Positions 42,977-50,435 of a stretch of 64,000 nt of DNA are shown piece after piece. The stretch is taken from positions 62,001 to 126,000 of the forward strand of contig SFFJ01000001.1 of NCBI GenBank assembly GCA_004557855.1, written 5' to 3'. Every line of letters begins with the position of its first letter. Within the stretch, counting starts at the first letter, position 1. Source of the DNA: Oscillospiraceae bacterium (GTDB taxonomy: Bacteria; Bacillota; Clostridia; Oscillospirales; Ruminococcaceae). The position numbers and the translations under genes are program-made. The notes beneath the pieces are model-generated. The model was not told where the DNA came from and ran no database searches. It was given only the letters and a program-made list of their open reading frames with translations.

Positions 42977-42994
42977 TCCCCGTAAAAGTAAAAC

Positions 42995-43032
42995 GGATCG
43001 AACCCGAAAAAGGGAACGATCCTTTTTATTTT
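42995..43032 (+). terminator. Terminator of rnpB
   Basis: GGATCG-AACCC/GGGAA-CGATCC stem followed by TTTTTATTTTG. Confidence 0.88.
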
Positions 43033-43082
43033 GCCCGAGGGCACGGCGCACACCGCCGTGATGCACGCCATGCCCTGCTTTT

Positions 43083-43313
43083 TCAGCCAACCGGGCGGTA
43101 GCTACCGCCCTCGATGCGGTAAAGCGAAGAAACGGGAGAAAGCGCCCGCAGGGACGAAACCGACAGCCCCGACGAAAAACGCACCGCCGTGCCGCAGCTG
43201 GCCTCCAGCGCGCGGGGACGGGGCATGAGCCGGTACGGGATGCCCCGGCGGGAAAGCGCCCCGGCATACGCCAATGCCTGCATCTGGTTGGGGAAGGTTG
43301 CAAGGTACTGCAT
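43083..43313 (-). CDS. DUF3343-family putative selenium/sulfur carrier protein
   Basis: 76 residues from the ATG at 43313, with AGGGGG seven bases upstream. The sequence follows the DUF3343 pattern: a beta-alpha start (YLATFPNQMQALAYAGALSRRG), then IPYRLMPRPRALEASCGTAVRF with the single conserved Cys in a SCG context. DUF3343 proteins are small Cys-containing proteins that occur next to selenium-dependent molybdenum hydroxylase genes and are proposed Se/S carriers. Here it is divergent from the EF2568-type cysteine desulfurase and close to selD, yqeB and yqeC, which supports that role. The carrier function is still inferred. Confidence 0.75.
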   Translation of the reverse strand: MQYLATFPNQMQALAYAGALSRRGIPYRLMPRPRALEASCGTAVRFSSGLSVSSLRALSPVSSLYRIEGGSYRPVG

Positions 43314-43434
43314 GGTACTGCCCCCTTTTTGGACGATTGGGGGCCACAGGCCCCGTGACATCCTATGCGGCGGCGGGGAAATGCGCCCCCGCACCGGGAA
43401 AAGCCGGGGGACATAGGCTATATCGGGGTGCTAC

Positions 43435-43463
43435 TTGTATTTGCCGGGTGGCCGTGCTACAAT
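43435..43463 (+). promoter_or_regulatory. Promoter of the cysteine desulfurase-family gene
   Basis: TTGTAT (43435-43440), 17 bases, TACAAT (43458-43463) with an extended -10 TG. GGAGGAGAACGGAGGAGCAT precedes the ATG at 43508. Confidence 0.7.
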
Positions 43464-43507
43464 GACAACAGATACTATATTCCCGCAGGAGGAGAACGGA
43501 GGAGCAT

Positions 43508-44656
43508 ATGAAACAGATCTATCTGGATAATGGGGCGACCAGCTTCCCCAAGGCGCCGGGCGTCGGGCAGGCCATGAAGGATTACATCGAGAAGGTGGGG
43601 GTCAACGTCAACCGTTCCAGCTACCGCGCTACAGCCGAAGCGGCGCTTTCCACCCTGACCGTGCGGGAGGACCTGTGCCGGCTGTTCGGTGCGGGCGATG
43701 ACCCGAGCTATGCCATTTTTACCAGCGGGGTCACATTGAGCTTGAATATGATCATGAAAGGGGTGCTGCGTCCCGGCGATCATTTGATCATCAGCGGGAT
43801 GGAGCACAATGCGGTGGCACGCCCTGCCATGCAGCTGGAGGCGGCCGGGGTCAAGGTGTCCATCGCCCCGTGTGATGAGGACGGTGTGCTGCGGCTGGAG
43901 GAATTCGAGAGGCTGTTCACCCCCGAAACCCGGCTGGTGGTGATTCAGTACGCCAGTAACGTCAGCGGGACCATTCAGCCCGTTGGGGAGATCGGGGCCA
44001 TCTGCCGCAGGCACGGGGTACTGTTTGCGGTGGACAGCGCGCAGGCGGCCGGGCATTTTACCTTTGATATGCGGAAGCTCGGAATTGACGCCCTGTGCTT
44101 TACCGGGCATAAGGGGCTGCTGGGGCCCTCCGGCATCGGCGGATTTGTGATGAATGAGGCGATGAACAAGGCGCTGACACCGCTGATTGCGGGCGGCACC
44201 GGCAGTATGTCGGCCTCGCTGGAGATGCCCCCTACCCTGCCCGACCGCTACGAGGCGGGCACGCCCAACCTGCCGGGCATCATGGGGTTGGGGGTGGCGC
44301 TGCGCTACCTGCTGGAGGTGGGGCCGGACGCCCTGCATAAGCGGGAGATGGCGCTGACCGACCGGTTCCTGACGGGGCTGCGGGGGAATGAGCACATCCG
44401 TGTGCCGGGGCCTGCTGATGCCAATGGGCGGGTCGGGGTCATTTCGGTGGACTTTTTGCGGCAGGATAACGCCGAGGTGGCGTTCCAGCTGGAGGAGCAG
44501 TATGGCATCCTGACCCGGTGCGGGCTGCACTGCGCCCCACTGGCGCACAAAACGCTGGGGACCTATCCCGAGGGGACGGTGCGGTTTTCGGTGGGGTATG
44601 CCACCACCGAGGAGGAAGTGGATGCGGCCATTCGGGCGATTCACGATTTGGCGTGA
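43508..44656 (+). CDS. Cysteine desulfurase-family protein (EF2568 type)
   Basis: 382 residues, class V aminotransferase fold. The PLP Lys is K202 in FTGHKGLLG and the catalytic Cys C342 in TRCGLHCAPLAHK; the N-terminus YLDNGATSFPKAP is typical. This subfamily (TIGR01977, named for Enterococcus faecalis EF2568) is known to travel with selenium-dependent molybdenum hydroxylases and probably frees sulfur or selenium from Cys/Sec for the Mo cofactor. Neighbours selD, yqeB, yqeC and DUF3343 match that setting. A general SufS/IscS is presumably elsewhere. Confidence 0.85.
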   Translation: MKQIYLDNGATSFPKAPGVGQAMKDYIEKVGVNVNRSSYRATAEAALSTLTVREDLCRLFGAGDDPSYAIFTSGVTLSLNMIMKGVLRPGDHLIISGMEHNAVARPAMQLEAAGVKVSIAPCDEDGVLRLEEFERLFTPETRLVVIQYASNVSGTIQPVGEIGAICRRHGVLFAVDSAQAAGHFTFDMRKLGIDALCFTGHKGLLGPSGIGGFVMNEAMNKALTPLIAGGTGSMSASLEMPPTLPDRYEAGTPNLPGIMGLGVALRYLLEVGPDALHKREMALTDRFLTGLRGNEHIRVPGPADANGRVGVISVDFLRQDNAEVAFQLEEQYGILTRCGLHCAPLAHKTLGTYPEGTVRFSVGYATTEEEVDAAIRAIHDLA

Positions 44657-44684
44657 AAGAGATAACGGGTGCGGGGAGGGAGAC

Positions 44685-44768
44685 GGCCCGCAGGGCCGGC
44701 GGCGAAGCCGCCGTAGGCGGGGCGAAGCCCCGCCAAGCCCGCCCGGAGGGCGGGCTGCCCTGCGGGCC
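44685..44768. repeat. GC-rich multi-hairpin intergenic repeat, copy 7
   Basis: Bounded by GGCCCGCAGGGC and GCCCTGCGGGCC. Inside are GGCGGCGAAGCCGCC, GGCGGGGCGAAGCCCCGCC and GCCCGCCCGGAGGGCGGGC. Very close to copy 6 in internal order. Confidence 0.88.
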
Positions 44769-44796
44769 GCCTATTCCGCACAGACCCGAAAAAGCA

Positions 44797-44843
44797 GAAA
44801 AAAACCGGAGCCTTGTTTTGGTAGACTCCGGAGCTTTTTTTAT
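44797..44843. terminator. Bidirectional terminator between the desulfurase gene and selD
   Basis: AAAAAAACCGGAG...CTCCGGAGCTTTTTTT, a 6-bp core stem with A/T runs on both sides. The selD stop codon (44840-44842) overlaps its edge. Confidence 0.85.
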
Positions 44844-45883
44844 TTGACATAGAGGGAGCAGCCCTGCTCCTTTTCCACGTGACCGATGATGGCGGCGCCG
44901 GGGACCTTATCGCACTGCTGCAGCTCATCAAGGAGCTTTTCGGCATCCCGGGCATCCACGGCGATGAGCAGGCCGCCGGAGGTCTGCGGATCGTAGAGGA
45001 TATCCTGCATATACAGCGGGACGCTGTCAGCAAAGCGGGCGGTAGGGCCGGCAAACTGGCGGTTGCGGTAGGCGCCCTCGGGGATGAGCCCCATTTCCGC
45101 CAGCGGGCGGACGCCCGGCAGCACCGGTACCTTGCTGCTGTCGATGACGATGGTGAGGTCGCTGCCGCGGGCCATTTCGGTGGCGTGACCCATCAGCGCA
45201 AAGCCGGTCACGTCGGTCATGCTGTGGACACGGTACTTTTGTGCGATCTCGCAGGCGTATTTATTGAGGGTCGCCATCTGCCGCACGGCACGCTGGTACA
45301 GCTCCGGCGGGGCCAGCTCGGCACGGTTGGCGGTGGTGGTAATGCCGATGCCCAGCGGCTTGGTGAGCAGCAGCACGTCCCCCTCCAGCGGGGTGCAGTT
45401 CATGCGGATCTCATCGGGGCGGGCAAAGCCGGTGACCGAAAGGCCGTATTTCGGCTCCTGGTCATTGATGGTGTGGCCGCCGGCGATGACAACGCCCGCC
45501 TCATAGGCTTTTTCGTAGCCGCCGCGCAGCACCTCGTGGATCATTTCCTTGGACATTTGCGGGGTTACGGTCATGATATTGAGTGCGATTTTGGGGGTGG
45601 CACCCATGGCGTAAACATCGCTGATGGCATTGGCCGCGGCGATCTGCCCGAACATGAACGGGTCATCCACGATAGGCGGGAAAAAGTCCAGCGTCTGCAC
45701 AATGGCAAGGTCATCGCTTACCTTATAAACGGCGGCGTCATCGCTGGTATCGTAGCCCACCAGCAGGTTTTCATCCCGCACGGTGGGAATGCCCTGCAAA
45801 ATCTGGCTTAACATCCCGGCGCCTACCTTGGCGCCGCAGCCCCCGCAGGAGGCCAGCTTACTCATTTTAATATCGCCCTGCAT
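44840..45883 (-). CDS. selD: Selenophosphate synthetase
   Basis: 347 residues. The N-terminal catalytic segment SCGGCGAKV contains the active-site Cys (C16) and Lys (K19) of SelD, so this is the Cys form, not a selenocysteine form. The Gly-rich ATP region and PurM-like fold follow (SDDAAVYKVSDDLAIVQTLDFFPPIVDDPFMFG; TDVTGFALMGHATEMA). It makes selenophosphate from selenide and ATP. The ATG directly follows the yqeB stop (TAAATG), with GGAGGG upstream. In this cluster it would feed selenium to the Mo hydroxylase; no selA or selB is seen here. Confidence 0.95.
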   Translation of the reverse strand: MQGDIKMSKLASCGGCGAKVGAGMLSQILQGIPTVRDENLLVGYDTSDDAAVYKVSDDLAIVQTLDFFPPIVDDPFMFGQIAAANAISDVYAMGATPKIALNIMTVTPQMSKEMIHEVLRGGYEKAYEAGVVIAGGHTINDQEPKYGLSVTGFARPDEIRMNCTPLEGDVLLLTKPLGIGITTTANRAELAPPELYQRAVRQMATLNKYACEIAQKYRVHSMTDVTGFALMGHATEMARGSDLTIVIDSSKVPVLPGVRPLAEMGLIPEGAYRNRQFAGPTARFADSVPLYMQDILYDPQTSGGLLIAVDARDAEKLLDELQQCDKVPGAAIIGHVEKEQGCSLYVK

Positions 45884-46681
45884 TTATTTTCCCTCCAGTA
45901 GTTTGGTATAGTACAGCACACCCTCCAAAATGCCGCCGGCAATGGCGTTAGCCTTATCAGAGGGGGTAAAGCAGTTTTCCACCTTGCAGCGGGCGTCGAT
46001 ATCGCCGGATTTGAGCCCCTTGGTCACCGGGGTACCCTCCGGCAGCATCCCGCGCACGATGCCGCCCATATTGGCATAGACCGGCTCCTCGCCGGCGTAG
46101 GCCACCAGCTGCCCCTTTTCCACCACATCGGTGATCTTCACCACGGGGTGCCAGACGCCGTCCGCTGTAGCGCGGATGATGCGCTCGCCGCTGAACCCGC
46201 CGACGTTGCCGGGGGTTGCGGTATCGGGCTCGGGAGAGCCCTCGTAAAGGGTGCGGCCCATATCATGCCCGCGGTTGCTCTCCACGCAGAAATGACAATC
46301 CACGCCGGAGGTAAAGCCCGGCCCGATGCCCACCACCAGCGGTGCATCGGTGATTTTGGTGCCGATATTCTTTTTGGCGATGATGGCATCCACCAGTACG
46401 GCGGGCTGCAGCTTTTTCGCCTCCTTGTATTCCGGGTCAATGAGAATGGGGATCTCCCCTGCCCCCAAAATGCGGCGGGCGTCCTCGGCATCACGGGCCA
46501 GCCGGGCGGTAACGCCTGTCACCGTGGCGGTGCCGTCATATACCGCACGGGAAAACGCCACCGTACAACGCACCGTCGTGGGCTTTGCGATATCGGTGCA
46601 GACGACCTGAAAGCCGCACCGTTTGAGCCGGCAGGCGATGCCTGTGGCAAGGTCACCTGCGCCCTTTATTACGATCAGCAT
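45884..46681 (-). CDS. yqeB: Selenium-dependent molybdenum hydroxylase maturation protein YqeB
   Basis: 265 residues. The N-terminus IKGAGDLATGIACRL is a Rossmann-type nucleotide loop; GIGPGFTSGVDCHFCVESNRGHDMGR carries the Cys/His signature of the EF2563/YqeB family (TIGR03309). Genome surveys tie YqeB to labile-selenium molybdenum hydroxylases and not to selenocysteine or selenouridine. The exact step is unknown; it may insert or hold selenium. It sits between yqeC (12 bases) and selD (adjacent). Confidence 0.88.
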   Translation of the reverse strand: MLIVIKGAGDLATGIACRLKRCGFQVVCTDIAKPTTVRCTVAFSRAVYDGTATVTGVTARLARDAEDARRILGAGEIPILIDPEYKEAKKLQPAVLVDAIIAKKNIGTKITDAPLVVGIGPGFTSGVDCHFCVESNRGHDMGRTLYEGSPEPDTATPGNVGGFSGERIIRATADGVWHPVVKITDVVEKGQLVAYAGEEPVYANMGGIVRGMLPEGTPVTKGLKSGDIDARCKVENCFTPSDKANAIAGGILEGVLYYTKLLEGK

Positions 46682-46693
46682 ATTCTATTCCTC

Positions 46694-47416
46694 CTATCGG
46701 GTCCAAACATGATATTCACCGGGCCGGTGCTGCAGCGCCGCAGCCACCACCCGCTGTACTCCGTTTTGCAGCAGGAATGCGGCCACCGCATCGGCCCCGC
46801 CGGGGGGTGCCGCATCCGCCTGATTGAGCAGCACCGCATAGGGGCGGTCGCCCACACCCTTGCGCTGCGCCAGCGGAGAGGACAGCAGCCGTGCCATTAT
46901 TTCCGGGTTGACGGTCTCCTCCGGGGAAAGCCCGAACCGCAGTGCGGCAAGCTCCGGGCGGTGACAGACACGCCCCAGCGGCTGCCCAAGCGCCGAAAGC
47001 CCCGCTACTGCCACCACCGCATCCGCAAAGGGCGGGATGACCGGCTCATGCTCGTTCGGGACCTTCAGCGGCAGGCCCTTGGTGCCGTCTGCTTCTATTA
47101 TAACACGGTCTGCAAGCTGCGGCAGCCTTTCCAGAAGCGGTGAGGGGCCGAACTTGTGCTCCTCGGCGGGCATCCCCACCGTCATCACGCGGTTGGTGAC
47201 CAAAAGGTCGCTTAAAACGGCGGCATCATCGCCCATGTAGCCGTTCTGCCGGGGCGGGCGGATGTGGGTGGTAGTGGTCATCACGGCCGTTTCACCCCTG
47301 TAACGAAATTCCTCCCCCAGCGCAGCCATCAGGCTGCTTTTGCCGCCCCCGCCGATAATGGCGATGACCCGCGCGTTTTCCAGCCCGAGGGCCGTTATCG
47401 CCGAACGATTATCCAT
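46694..47416 (-). CDS. yqeC: Selenium-dependent hydroxylase accessory protein YqeC
   Basis: 240 residues using the ATG at 47416, eight bases after AAGGAG; the ATG two codons upstream is too close to that site. A P-loop (IGGGGKSSLM) near residue 22, TTTTHIRPP and VIIEADGTKGLPLK define the YqeC family (TIGR03172), a putative NTPase or kinase always found with YqeB-type systems. Likely role: an ATP- or GTP-dependent step in selenium-containing Mo cofactor assembly. First gene of yqeC-yqeB-selD, divergent from the ModE-like regulator. Confidence 0.85.
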   Translation of the reverse strand: MDNRSAITALGLENARVIAIIGGGGKSSLMAALGEEFRYRGETAVMTTTTHIRPPRQNGYMGDDAAVLSDLLVTNRVMTVGMPAEEHKFGPSPLLERLPQLADRVIIEADGTKGLPLKVPNEHEPVIPPFADAVVAVAGLSALGQPLGRVCHRPELAALRFGLSPEETVNPEIMARLLSSPLAQRKGVGDRPYAVLLNQADAAPPGGADAVAAFLLQNGVQRVVAAALQHRPGEYHVWTR

Positions 47417-47441
47417 CTTCATGGCTCCTTTTCGTATGATA

Positions 47442-47502
47442 CGATATCCTATTCAAAGAATAACACGCAGCCCTTGAAAAGTCAATCGATATCAGTCATA
47501 AT
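47442..47502. promoter_or_regulatory. Divergent yqeC / regulator control region
   Basis: Plus strand: TTGAAA (47474-47479), 17 bases, CATAAT (47497-47502) for the regulator. CGATATC occurs at 47442-47448 and again at 47487-47493, the second copy within the plus-strand spacer. The pair may be operator half-sites for the ModE-like protein. Confidence 0.55.
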
Positions 47503-47536
47503 AAGGTTATCAAGGAGTTATAAAGGAGGATTTCCC

Positions 47537-47893
47537 ATGAGCAATAAAATTATGACCGCCAGCACCTCGGTGCGCATCCGTGTGGACGACGTTAAGGTGT
47601 TCGGGCCGGGCGTGGCGGAGCTGCTGGAGCGCATTGACCGATGCGAGTCCATCCGTACCGCTACGATGGAGATGAAAATTGCGTACAGCAAGGCGTGGAC
47701 CATGCTGCGCAGCTGTGAGGCGGCTTTGGGATATCCGCTGATCCAGCGCAAGGTAGGCGGCGCCGGCGGCGGCGGTTCCACCCTGACCCCCGAGGGGCGT
47801 TCCCTGCTGGAGCGTTACCGCCGGTGGGAGGCCGACTGCAAGGCCTATGCCAAGGAGCATCTTGCGGAGATCTTCCCGGAGGCTGCCGAATGA
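47537..47893 (+). CDS. ModE-like (LysR-type HTH) molybdenum regulator, HTH domain only
   Basis: 118 residues from the ATG at 47537 (AAAGGAGGATTTCCC upstream). The protein is one winged-helix domain: VAELLERIDRCESIRTATMEMKIAYSKAWTMLRSCEAALG is the ModE/LysR N-terminal HTH, followed by the wing GYPLIQRKVGGAGGGGSTLTPEG. The molybdate-binding MOP domains of full ModE are missing. Such short forms are common beside molybdenum enzymes and are presumed regulators. It overlaps mocA by 4 bases. Confidence 0.82.
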   Translation: MSNKIMTASTSVRIRVDDVKVFGPGVAELLERIDRCESIRTATMEMKIAYSKAWTMLRSCEAALGYPLIQRKVGGAGGGGSTLTPEGRSLLERYRRWEADCKAYAKEHLAEIFPEAAE

Positions 47894-48462
47894 AACCGGC
47901 ACTGGTGGTGCTGGCGGCCGGGGCCTCCCGGCGGTTCGGCACGGAGAACAAGCTATTGCAGCCGCTGGCGGGCAAGCCGCTGCTGTGCCACACGCTGGAG
48001 CGTGCCGCAGCGCTGCCCGTCACCCGAAGGGTCGCGGTTTGCTCGGTGGAGAGCGCCCCGTTGGCGGAGGCCGCCGGATTTACGGTGGTGCTGAACCCGC
48101 AGCCGGAGCTGGGGCAAAGCCACAGCCTGCGGATGGGCCTTGCGGCCTGCCGGGATACGGCCGGCTGCCTGTTTCTCACCGGGGACCAGCCCTTTATCAC
48201 CGAGGAAACGCTGCAGAGGCTCATCGCCGCATGGCAAGGGGAGCCCGGCGGGATATGGGGCTGCGATTTTGAGGGCAGGTTCTCCATTCCGTCCATCTTC
48301 CCTGCTGCCGTTTACGGGGAGCTGCTGGCGCAGGACGGCGATGTGGGCGGCAGAGAGGTGATGCGTGCGCATCCGGAGCTGGTGCATACCATCCCCGCAC
48401 CCCCGCAGGAGCATTTTGATATCGATACCGTGGCGGACCTGGCCGCAGCACAGCAGAAATAA
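47890..48462 (+). CDS. mocA: Molybdenum cofactor nucleotidyltransferase, MocA-like
   Basis: 190 residues from the ATG at 47890, coupled to the preceding gene (ATGA). The N-terminus VLAAGASRRFGTENKLLQPLAGKPLL is the nucleotide-binding motif of the MobA/MocA group; GDQPFITEETL holds the metal-binding Asp. MocA (YgfJ type) forms the cytosine dinucleotide cofactor from molybdopterin, CTP and Mo, as used by xanthine-dehydrogenase-family enzymes. That matches the xdh genes 2 kb downstream. Confidence 0.88.
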   Translation: MKPALVVLAAGASRRFGTENKLLQPLAGKPLLCHTLERAAALPVTRRVAVCSVESAPLAEAAGFTVVLNPQPELGQSHSLRMGLAACRDTAGCLFLTGDQPFITEETLQRLIAAWQGEPGGIWGCDFEGRFSIPSIFPAAVYGELLAQDGDVGGREVMRAHPELVHTIPAPPQEHFDIDTVADLAAAQQK

Positions 48463-48465
48463 CCG

Positions 48466-48499
48466 AGAAGGAGCAGCCGGCGGGCTGTTCCTTTTTTCT
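48466..48499 (+). terminator. Terminator of the mocA transcript
   Basis: AAGGAGCAGCC-GGCG-GGCTGTTCC followed by TTTTTT, just after the mocA stop. Confidence 0.8.
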
Positions 48500-48522
48500 G
48501 TGCCGTACCCGCTATTATGCAA

Positions 48523-48560
48523 AAACACCCCCGTCCTTGCGGACGGGGGGCTTTTGTGTG
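48523..48560 (-). terminator. Terminator facing the uraA gene
   Basis: CCCCCGTCC-TTGC-GGACGGGGG with GTTTTTGC on the minus strand. Two extra hairpins, GTTCATC-CTTT-GATGAAC (48599-48616) and TAATTCAG-TTAGT-CTGAATTA (48640-48660, over the stop), lie between it and the gene. Confidence 0.7.
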
Positions 48561-48657
48561 AAACACGATGAGAAATGGAGCTGTCTTATTTGGTAGAGTT
48601 CATCCTTTGATGAACCCCATTCCCTCAAGCTCTAACAGATAATTCAGTTAGTCTGAA

Positions 48658-49914
48658 TTACTCTTTGAACTCGTAGTCCTTGCCGGGCAGGATAGCATTC
48701 AGGATGATGCCGAATACTGCAGCGCAGGCCAGGCCGCCGAACTGAACACCACCGACATGGATCGGATAGGTGTTGAAGCCCAGACCGGATACCATGATGA
48801 TAGCAGCGACCAGAACGTTACGCATGTTAACGAAGTCAACCTGGTTCTCAACGATGGTACGGATACCGGTAGCAGCGATCATGCCGTACAGAACGAAGGA
48901 GATACCGCCGATAACAGCAGTGGGGATGGAGTTGATGACTGCCTCAAACTTGGGAGACAGGGAGAGGATGATAGCCATGACAGCAGCAATACGCATTACG
49001 AAGGGGTCGAATACGCGGGTCAGGGCTACTACGCCGGTGTTCTCGGAGTAGGTGGTGTTGGCAGGGCCGCCGAGCAGACCGGCCAGGGAGGTACCGATAC
49101 CGTCGCCCAGCAGGGTGCGGGTCAGACCGGGATCAGCGATGTAGTTCTTGCCGGTGGTAGCGCCGATAGCCATAACGTCACCAACGTGCTCAACCATTGC
49201 AGCAACGGCAACAGCAAGACCGGCAACGATGCAGTCAGCATTGAACTTGGGCAGATGGAAGTTGGGAAGACCAAACCAGCCAGCAGCGCTGACACCATCG
49301 AAGGAAACAGCGCCCATGATGATGGCAACGATGTAGGAAACGATCAGGGAGATCAGAACGGGGATGATCTTGATCATGCCCTTGCCCCAGGTATTGCAGA
49401 TGATGATCACGAGGATCGGAACAATACCGAGAACCCAGTTGGTGAACAGGTTATTAACTGCGGAAGCAGCCAGGTTAATACCGATGAGGATGATCAGCGG
49501 GCCGCACACAACGGGCGGGAACAGCTTCATAACTCTCTTGGTACCCAGAACCTTGATCAGGATAGCGAGAATTACATACAGACCGCCGGCAGCAACTACG
49601 CCGCCGGTAGCATACTCTTTGCCGTACTGGGGGATAATAGCACCATACATGCCCAGGAAAGCAAAGGAGGAACCCAGGAATACGGGAACCTTGCCCTTGG
49701 TGATGAAGTGGAACCACAGGGTAGCAACACCAGCGCAGAACAGGGTAACAGAAGCGGACAGACCGACGATACCCTCGCCATAGCTGTTGGTCAGAACGGG
49801 AACCAGAATGGTGGCGCCGAACATGGCGAAGCACTGCTGCAGGCCCATGATAATGGACTTGCCCCAGCCGAGTTCCTTACGAGCATCATAAATGCCGGTA
49901 ATTTTAGTACTCAT
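48658..49914 (-). CDS. uraA: NCS2/NAT-family nucleobase permease, UraA-like
   Basis: 418 residues from the ATG at 49914 (GAGGAGGCAAATTTA upstream); a longer frame to 50046 runs through the structured leader. About 14 helices. The substrate helix AAMVEHVGDVMAIG has the UraA Glu-His pair, and the NAT signature reads SENTGVVALTR. In the known family, Glu at the first signature position marks uracil-type carriers, and Gln marks xanthine/urate carriers. So although it neighbours xdh, the sequence favours uracil or a similar base. Codon use suggests high expression. Confidence 0.85.
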   Translation of the reverse strand: MSTKITGIYDARKELGWGKSIIMGLQQCFAMFGATILVPVLTNSYGEGIVGLSASVTLFCAGVATLWFHFITKGKVPVFLGSSFAFLGMYGAIIPQYGKEYATGGVVAAGGLYVILAILIKVLGTKRVMKLFPPVVCGPLIILIGINLAASAVNNLFTNWVLGIVPILVIIICNTWGKGMIKIIPVLISLIVSYIVAIIMGAVSFDGVSAAGWFGLPNFHLPKFNADCIVAGLAVAVAAMVEHVGDVMAIGATTGKNYIADPGLTRTLLGDGIGTSLAGLLGGPANTTYSENTGVVALTRVFDPFVMRIAAVMAIILSLSPKFEAVINSIPTAVIGGISFVLYGMIAATGIRTIVENQVDFVNMRNVLVAAIIMVSGLGFNTYPIHVGGVQFGGLACAAVFGIILNAILPGKDYEFKE

Positions 49915-49935
49915 TAAATTTGCCTCCTCAATGAT

Positions 49936-50054
49936 TTGGATTCTCCATTTCTCTTGGTCTACATAACCAAATGCTGTTGATTGGATGCATCGGCCTATGT
50001 ACGTTTCGATGCAAGCTTTTCGGGGGAACCCCCGGAAAGTCTCCACTCACCAGC
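49936..50054 (-). promoter_or_regulatory. Structured 5' leader of uraA
   Basis: The roughly 140-base leader can fold into three hairpins: CTTT-C-CGGGGG-TT-CCCCCG-A-AAAG, TGCATCG-N14-CGATGCA, and TTGGT-N7-ACCAA close to the ribosome site. No canonical purine riboswitch or PyrR site was recognised. A regulatory RNA is possible. Confidence 0.45.
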
Positions 50055-50060
50055 ACCATA

Positions 50061-50089
50061 ATTATACCTTGTGTTCATAAAAAATTCAA
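50061..50089 (-). promoter_or_regulatory. Promoter of uraA
   Basis: Minus-strand TTGAAT, 17 bases, TATAAT. Confidence 0.8.
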
Positions 50090-50369
50090 TCTCTTGCCCC
50101 CACTTTTCCCGATTTTAACAATTTACAGTTTTTTATATTGTGCATTTTGCTACCCGCCGTTGGGGAGTTTCCCCAATGTTTTACCCGGATCGGCATCATA
50201 TGTTTGGATTGTTATAACTATATTACATGCGTGATATGTAAGTATTGCACTAAAAACATGTCGTGTTTTCTCACTTTTTGCGCCCTTTGCAGCAAATCTA
50301 CACCCGGCAAGGAGGCAAAACAGGCAAATCCAGGGTGTAAAGATTTTGTTAATACACCACAAGGATACA

Positions 50370-50408
50370 GAAAACAGGCACCCGCCGCAAGGGGCAGGTG
50401 CCTGCATT
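50370..50408 (-). terminator. Terminator of the xdh operon
   Basis: AGGCACC/GGTGCCT stem with GTTTTCT on the minus strand, 30 bases after the xdhA stop. The rest of 50100-50369 is AT-rich and holds no gene I can support. Confidence 0.75.
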
Positions 50409-50435
50409 TTCATTAGGGATGTGCCAAAGGAAGAA

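Noticed and set aside
43274..43465. Alternative plus-strand ORFs between rnpB and the desulfurase gene
   Set aside because: They lack ribosome sites and overlap the better-supported minus-strand DUF3343 gene.
44840..45883. Selenocysteine-containing SelD or Sec in XdhA
   Set aside because: The SelD active site is encoded by a Cys codon and no in-frame TGA interrupts selD or xdhA; any selenium would be a cofactor ligand.
49915..50100. Guanine/xanthine-type purine riboswitch before the permease
   Set aside because: The conserved three-way-junction bases of the purine riboswitch are not present; only simple hairpins are seen.
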